A DNA stretch of 64,000 nucleotides, taken from contig CM019172.2 of the NCBI GenBank assembly GCA_009739505.2, forward strand, positions 31,619,873 to 31,683,872, read 5' to 3'. Below the pieces are notes generated by a model. It saw only the letters and a program-made list of their open reading frames with translations, had not been told where the DNA came from and searched no databases. This document shows positions 57,311 through 64,000 of the stretch, one piece after another (position 1 is the first letter of the stretch; each line of letters begins with the position of its first letter). Origin of the DNA: Apolygus lucorum (lineage: Eukaryota > Arthropoda > Insecta > Hemiptera > Miridae). The position numbers were made by a program, and so were the translations under genes.

Positions 57311-58815
57311 ACCCTGCCCGGTGGTGCGCCCAAAAGGGTGATACCCTGAATAAATATGTATTTTTTGGGAAGTTTTACTAGGTACAATAAAATCTTCAGA
57401 ATTCGTGCGTTATTATGAAAGAAACACTTGAATTTTCGCCGAAATAAAAATATATCAAATATATATTTACATTGTGGTGAAAATCGAAGTGTTCCCTTCA
57501 TAATAATGCATGAACTCTGAATTTTTTATTGTCTCCTGAAAAATTTCCCTAAGAAGACTGTGTGAGTTCACTGTCGATACTTTGAATATTCACCTTTAAG
57601 GCTCTGAATGTTTCTCTGAGTATTTTCGCCCTTGAAAACAATAGGAAGGTATATTTGCATAGAAATAATATAGTGAAGAATATATCGATACCTTAAAGTA
57701 CAAAGACGCTATGTCCAAAAACGGAGTTACACTGAACTCTTTAATTTCTTCAAGAAATTTTCAAGCTGAAATCATCAAGAAGGTCAATAACAGTTTTGTT
57801 GAATTTGGGTTTTCAGAAATTTAAAAAAAAATTAAAAATGTGGGTGATAAATGGACATAGTCTTTATCCTTTGCGCTTTAAGGTATCGATATTGGCCCTA
57901 AAATGCATAATCGACTTTTAGGAAATCGATCACGTCACTGGTTATGAGGATATGGAATTCCTCAAGACCACTGGTATAGATTTCTGCAGTTGACGATTCA
58001 GAACATGCCTTACTGAGAACGAACCTCCTATCGACATCGTCCTGTGAGTTTGTGTTTTGATCAAAACAACGCCAACTCAATAAGAAATGATGCACAAAAA
58101 ACTCGTCGAGGTTCGAGTTGATGGAAAATCAATTACGCGGGGATCAATTGGTGTCAAACGAGGGTCAGGTGAAGAAATGTCAGAGGCGACTATATGGAGT
58201 CCTAATATCTGCGAATCATTCATGAGAGGTAGCCAGCCGCATCGATCGGCCTCTCGAAGGCAACAAATTGTTCAACCGATGAATTGGTAAGTAGCCGAGC
58301 ATTTTTAAACGACAATTATTTTAAAAGGGAGTAGCAGTCGTTGAGGAACCTCCATGAAATACTCGTGGCAGATGCTTTGAATAGTTTAAGAGTGTATTTT
58401 GGTGTTATTTCGGGATATTTGGTTTATAGACGAAGGCTGATCCAGGTGTTTTAGAGGAGGAAAGACTCGTATTATCATGTGCAGTATTTTAGGGAAAGAT
58501 CACATATTATTTTGAATTCAAGATGAAGGACGAAATATACGTTCTAAAATTCATGGTAGCCAAGCCTACGATAGTTCAGGAAAATTCATAGCAGACTCAA
58601 TGGCGCCAGAAAAGAGAACGAGAGAGGAAGAGATGTGGATGAAGAGAGAGGAGGAACGAGCGAGATATTAGCGCATCAAAAATGAATACGATCTGCTTGT
58701 TCGAAATGGAAATTGTTGAATGAATAATGGAAGTTGATTGTAAAAGTTTAATATCATGTTGAATACATGATTTTGAAACCATTTTCTAAATTTCGTCATT
58801 CCCCTGAAACACTGA
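57311..58815. other. unassigned DNA
   Basis: The 67-codon frame at 58087-58290 ends next to a GTAAGT that could be a splice donor, but I recognise no protein in it. Confidence 0.35.
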
Positions 58816-59404
58816 TTTTGGTTTATTTTCAATAATGAACCTTTGGAATCGACCAAGAAAAAAAAATGTTTAACACCCCCTCAAAATTTGTTTGTTTACG
58901 TTTCAAGGTAGGTATGTAGAATCCAAAAATCGAATAAAAATTTGGCCGCCCGTCCGCCGTGCTCGGCACTTTCCCCACTTAGCATTGACCGATTTTGATG
59001 AAATTTGGTATGTAGGCTTCATTTGGGGTCTAGTTGTGCCCCGAAGATTTTGGTTGATGTAGGTTCTAAGGGTCGAAAAATTAATTTTCAAATTTTGAAA
59101 ACGCCCAAAATCAAAACATTTTGATATAAAGGTATTGTTTTTCCATCAATTCAAGACAGTATAGAATGTTTGAGACCACGCGGATCCCTGTAGGACAAAC
59201 CGTTCGCTCCCTACCAGAATTTAAGGGTTTTACGTACGATAAATCAGAAACACGAGTGTGAATCGCAAAAGAGGTTCAAATTTCAGCTGATCGAAATGCG
59301 ATCGATGTTTTCCTCATGTTGGATGGTTGATGGCTTTGCAGACGAGTGATCTATATAGAAAAATAAAAAATAATAAACCATTGTGTATTAATTTGCAGCG
59401 TTTT
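58816..59404 (-). mobile_element. Rep-A copy, full length
   Basis: The 5' inner motif and 3' end are present; the 3' hairpin has lost a few bases ('ggtttattttcaataatgaacc') and the GC array is short ('cgcccgtccgccgt'). Confidence 0.9.
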
Positions 59405-59512
59405 TAATAACGGGAGTGTACCCCCTCTGGGTGAATAAACTGTACTGCTGGTATTTAGGTTTAACTTTAACCGACGGAAAACACTCAATAATTCCCCAAA
59501 GACACCACAATT

Positions 59513-60201
59513 TTTTGGTTTATTATTTTCAATAATGAACCTTTGGAATCGACCAAGAAAAAAAAATTTAACACCCCCTCAAAATTTGATGGTTTACGTT
59601 TCAAGGTACGTAGAATCCAAAAATCGAATAAAAATTTGGCCGTCCGTCCGCCGTATGCCGTACGCGGCACTTTTGCCACTTAGCATTGACCGATTTTGAT
59701 GAAATTTGGTATGTAAGCTCCATTTGGGGTCTAGTTGTGCCCCGAAGCTTTTGGTTGAGGTAGGTGACTTCTAAGGGTTCCAAAATCAATTTTGAAATTT
59801 TGAAAACGCCCTAACTCAAAAAATTTCGATATAAAGGTTTCCTTCAATTTAAGATTCTATAGAATTTTTAGAATTTTTTGAGACCACGGAGAGCTCTGTA
59901 GGACAAACTGTTCGCTTCCTACGAAAATTTAAGTGTTTATTTTGAAATCGATTTTTAAAAAAACAAAAAAAAAACACAAGTGTGCAACCAAAACACGAGT
60001 GTGAATTGCAAAAGAGGCCTAATCTCCGTTCAAATTAGAGCTGATCGAAATGTAATCAATAGTTGGTGATTTTGATTTTTAAACATTTTTTTGATTTTTT
60101 TGATTTTTTTTTTTCCTTCATATTGGATGGTTGGTGATTTTGTAGACGAGTGATCTATATAGAAAAATAATAAACCACTGTGTAATAATTTGCAGCGTTT
60201 T
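59513..60201 (-). mobile_element. Rep-A copy, full length
   Basis: Same orientation as the previous copy and 108 bp away. It carries the extra T-rich block (about 60075-60116) shared with the copy at 43616-44259, marking a sub-family. Confidence 0.9.
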
Positions 60202-61348
60202 TAGCCCCGAATTCGCCACTTTTAGTGGAATCACCCAACTACCTGCCTACTAGGTAGTTTTGGAAGCTTCTCGGGTCACCATCGGGCGAGAAGATACGAG
60301 TTCGCATCAACTGTTTACTCATAAAGGGCAATTTTTGATGGTGTTTGATTTCTATAACATACCCACATTATTGCACCGTACAATAATTCTTGTTTGTTTC
60401 GAAATTTTGGGAGAAATTACTATACATTACGCGGATTATTCAATTTCTCCCGTACTTTCCATTTCCAGGAAGGAGAGAAGCGGAAATTTCGCCTCACAGT
60501 TCGTTTCGGGTCTTCTGGCACGTAATTATTAGATAATCGACACGAACGGGTCATTTTAGACACGGAAAAATCTCTTCCATCACTCGAAGCTCTCATCTGA
60601 ATGTTCTTCAATGTTTTTTTCGCAGTCACCTTTGCCGAAATTATGTATCTCGGTGGAATAATATTTTACTAGGTGAGCGGTCTCTTTTTCACTTTCAGGG
60701 GAATCGAAGTAGCGGAGAGCTTTGAATCTTTGAATCTTCTACAGTAATGGCGTCAGAATCAAGTCAATCTGAAGGTTTTTCGTTGTATATCATAGCTAAG
60801 CTTCATTACCCATGTTTTAGTTCTCCTCGCCACCAAAAGGAGCGCTATATTTGTGCAAAAGGTCATTTGGTTCCTCCCAAATAAAAATTTCTTTCCACAA
60901 TCTGCAGTCCAGGGCTTTCCAAGCACTTTCGGATGTATGGCTGTTTGTGTGTTTGCAAATCCAAGTCCCGGGCTGTTACCAGAAATCACAGTCACGTTAT
61001 GGTGAATTTTGTACTGTTTTTACGGAGTAGCCCCGAGACTGGTATAAATTCCCGTAAACGCTACCTAATGGGTCGATTATGTCGATATGGTTCCATTCGA
61101 TCCCGTTTTCACACAATGAAAACAATTCCTTTTTTTGTTCGGAGGTTTGAGTGGTTCCGAGGGAATTGATGTTAGTATCAGAGGCATCTGCCATATTGGA
61201 AACGAATCCTTACGTATGACTCCTAAATGTATGACGTATGTCCTAAATATCTCTGCTGGAAAATGGTTCGTAGATACAGTTCTATTGTAGTTAAATCTAG
61301 GATGTAATGATCCATTTACTTATGTTAGTTCTACAGTAAAGATAAATA
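60202..61348. other. unassigned DNA
   Basis: A 65-codon minus frame (61194-60997, starting MADASDTNINSL) has ordinary composition but no recognisable motif. Overlapping plus frames also exist. No call is made. Confidence 0.35.
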
Positions 61349-61622
61349 ATGGGGAACCCGCGGAACTGCTTGGGCGGCTTTAGCCCCGTCCGGGGGTGGT
61401 CTCTTTGGTGGATGGTCGCGGGTCTGGAGCTGGCCGGTTGCCTAGGTTTGAGGTGCTGGTTTGCTGTGTGGTACGGGACATCACCATGGTGGGCTGCCCC
61501 TGGCCCCGCTCAGCTTCTAAGCGAAACGAGCTATCTCTTACTTTACTACCTGGACGCATTCTTGCCTTGTAAAAGGACTTTGAACAAAGACATTATTATT
61601 ATTATTATTATTATTTTTATTA
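61349..61622 (+). mobile_element. GC-rich retroposon 3' end with (ATT)n tail
   Basis: About 240 bp of sharply GC-richer sequence ends 'ttgtaaaaggactttgaacaaa', then 'gac' and an (ATT)n run at about 61593-61622. A simple-repeat tail after such a segment is typical of some LINE or SINE 3' ends. The 97-codon frame across it ends in poly-Ile from the tail and is not a gene. Confidence 0.5.
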
Positions 61623-63589
61623 ACCCCCGAGTGATTCATTGAAAGGTCGGAAGAGTGAGGTACGGGGTAAACACGTCAGTGACGTCACCCCCCTGTACTC
61701 TCCCTTCACCAAGTTACCTGGACTATCAAAGGAAGACTCAGGAATTGCCGTTCATGCAGTTTACTTCGATAATTTGACTTGATCATTTCACTCTTCTTCT
61801 TCTAATTGGAAGCCCAAGGTCATCAGAGCTATTGGTTTGCCTTTGCAGCGCCGGCCTCTGCCCCCATCTCACCTAGAGTCGTCCCCACCAAACTAGCCAC
61901 TAGGTAAATGTTCCCCCTTCCTATGGGTCTGCCACTTTGGCGCCGCAGTACACAGATAGTAATATCCCTACACTCCTTCCATCGGTAGGAAGTAATGCGC
62001 CGGGAAGACAATGTATCCTAAACCTCCAGTCTCCTTGTTGAGTAGGGACTGATAGAAACCAAGCCATCGAGAAGACCATCCCCTTCATTCGAGAACATAC
62101 CGACATAACAGAGGCTACAATGCAGAGTACAATATCAATATATAGCAGAAACTGAGCTAGGTTCAGGAAAAGTAGGTTTCGAATCGATGAAATACTCCCA
62201 GTTACACAAGATGAATACGACTAGAGTGATTCAAACGCAGGTCTAAATAGGTACGTATTAACTGACTAGAATCATCATGTACTTTGAGAAGCTTGTACAA
62301 GCTGTCCAAGCTTGTTCACAATTTTTGGCCACAGCTGTTTTGTCTGATACTATCCAGAGCCTATTAAATAACTAGTTAAATAAAAATAATGAAAGCGCTT
62401 ATCATGGGTTGATAACTGGTCATGCTTGATTAAGGAACTGAACAGTCATTTAACCCTAATAGGACCACGGTGTCACGAGTGTCACCAAAAACATCTCAGG
62501 AGCTTCACAGCTGTCCAAAATTCAGCTCTATCCATTAATTTTTAAATTACAATTTAAATCTAGGTAATCTGGTGGCACCTTGGTACAGCTGGGGAATTCC
62601 TAAGATTTTTTCGGTGACTCTAGTGACACCATGGTCCAATTAGGGTTAAAGGTGAGTGGTTCTTTATCAGAGTGCTCTATTGCCCACCCAACATGACAGA
62701 CGTTTTCCAACCACAACGTGAAACTGCGTATTGACTGTTCCATTCGCCCCAACGTGTTGAAATACAAAATTAACGCCATCAACTTAGAAACGGAATATTT
62801 AAAACACAAAATTCTGTGCTATTAAGGTATAGAGGAGTACTTGAAAGCAGGGCCCGTTCCGAAAGGGAATGGAATTAGTTATGCCCGTACCTTCGTTAGG
62901 AACGTAAAAGCTGGAAGCGTCCGGAGAAAGGGAAAAATCAAAAAGAATAACAAACTAACTCACAATCAGTTTTTTAGGCTCAATTTCGAATAAAGCGAAT
63001 CTTGCCGGGTAGGAGTAATTAATGAAGTTCTTCTTCATTCACCCCCTTTCCTTGTCAATAATACAAACCTCCTTTATTTTACCTCCTTTAAAACGAAGTT
63101 TTTTTTTTCTCTTCAACTTCCCGGATAATCTATTTCCCGGAGTTTTCTCCAGCGGAGTTTTCCACGTCGAATTCTATTGAGGTTACAACGGAGGGAAACA
63201 GGTCAAGGGAATTTCCTCCGGGTTGGATTCCCTTACCTCGTTTTTACACTTGTTTCGAAGTTAGAGGCGTAGAGGTGCCAGCAAAAAATGAGGTACTACT
63301 CGAAGAGAGAAACGCAAACAGACACGTCATTGATGCGAGAAATACTGGCAATTGGTAAACTGGAAAATTATATATTGGTAAATTGGTAATACTGGAAATA
63401 CTGGTAAACTCGGGTAGAAACCACGTTGACAATTCAGATCTTCAACGTCTTCACCAGTTACAGTAAAAGTGGAGAAATAATTCCGAGTTGGGATTCGCTA
63501 TTTCTGATTCAGCACCCTCGTAAAGCAGTATAAAATTCAATTTTCAAATTCAAAATTATAGATATTTATTCACTTATTCGGAAAACAAT
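61623..63589. other. unassigned DNA
   Basis: No gene recognised. No frame above 70 codons. Confidence 0.4.
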
Positions 63590-63767
63590 TTTTATCCCCC
63601 CTCCCTTTACTTTTCAAGGTATGAAGAATCCAAAAATCCAATAAAAATTGTTCGCACTTTGCCCAGTTCCCATGCTTTAATTTTGATGAAATTTGCTATA
63701 TATCTGCTCTATTTGGTGTCAAGTTGTGTCCCGAAGGTTTTGGTTGATGTTAGTCACTTCTAAGTAG
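63590..63767 (-). mobile_element. Rep-A copy, 3' fragment, diverged
   Basis: It has 'cttttcaaggtatgaagaatcc', 'ttttgatgaaatttgctata' and 'ggttttggttgatgttagtc', then stops within 3 bp of the next copy's 5' end. The GC array is lost. Confidence 0.75.
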
Positions 63768-63769
63768 TA

Positions 63770-64000
63770 AAAACGCTACAAATTATTACACAAGAGTGTA
63801 TTTTTTCCATGTAGAACTCTCGTCTACAAAGAACACGGCTTTGCTTTTGTTACCACCATCCAACACGAAGAAAAACATCGATCGCATTTCGGTCAGCTAA
63901 AATTTGAACGGAGATTAGGCCTTTTGCGGCCTCTTTTGCGATTCAAACTCGTGTATCTGATTTATCGTAAGTCCAACCCTTAAATTCTCGTAGGGAACGA
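63770..64000 (+). mobile_element. Rep-A copy, 5' part, runs off the window
   Basis: It starts AAAACGCTACAAATTATTAC and continues to 'ctcgtagggaacga' at the window end. A short stutter ('aggccttttgcggcctctttt') is seen at 63918-63938. Confidence 0.85.

Noticed and set aside
58087..58290. 67-codon frame followed by GTAAGT as a possible first exon
   Set aside because: A single donor-like hexamer is weak; no acceptor or protein similarity could be identified.

Overview
The window looks like repeat-dense, AT-rich nuclear DNA of an arthropod, most likely an insect. The reasons are Jockey-type and RNase H-bearing LINE fragments, a compact Gypsy (Ty3-like) LTR retrotransposon, hAT and PIF/Harbinger-like DNA elements, no operon structure, and no long open frame outside transposons. 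I cannot name the species. I found no host gene, tRNA, rRNA or CRISPR array that I can support. Almost everything recognisable is a transposable element, a foldback palindrome or a minisatellite.

The dominant component is one interspersed family, called Rep-A here, with more than twenty full or partial copies on both strands. Its architecture is a conserved 5' end, an inner 14-bp motif that recurs inverted at the 3' end, an internal array of 7-bp GC-rich units, a terminal 3' hairpin and no visible target duplication. This suggests a non-autonomous Helentron-type (HINE/DINE-like) element. Two copies carry an unusual 105-bp minisatellite that stays open as a 35-residue helical repeat. A second family (Rep-B) and a foldback-forming family (Rep-C) are interleaved with it.

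Layout: 1-7.6 kb is unassigned DNA with one long palindrome and old repeats. At 7.7-8.7 kb lies a LINE 3' end with RNase H. 8.9-15.8 kb holds Rep-A and Rep-B copies. At 15.84-20.78 kb lies a nearly intact 4.9-kb Gypsy-class element whose 5' half is inverted, so gag-protease-RT is on the minus strand and RNase H-integrase on the plus strand. 21-31 kb holds Rep-A, Rep-B, a duplicated/inverted cluster and decayed LINE pieces. 32-45 kb holds a 617-bp palindrome, Rep-A foldbacks (one hit by a hAT element) and the 105-bp minisatellite. 45-53 kb holds a 29-bp satellite, two 402-bp Harbinger-like MITEs and a 0.74-kb tandem duplication. 53-64 kb holds a hAT transposase remnant, a Jockey LINE 3' end with a target duplication, a 1.15-kb foldback and more Rep-A.

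The parts do not form a pathway. They are a layered insertion history in which nesting and shared junctions give relative ages.
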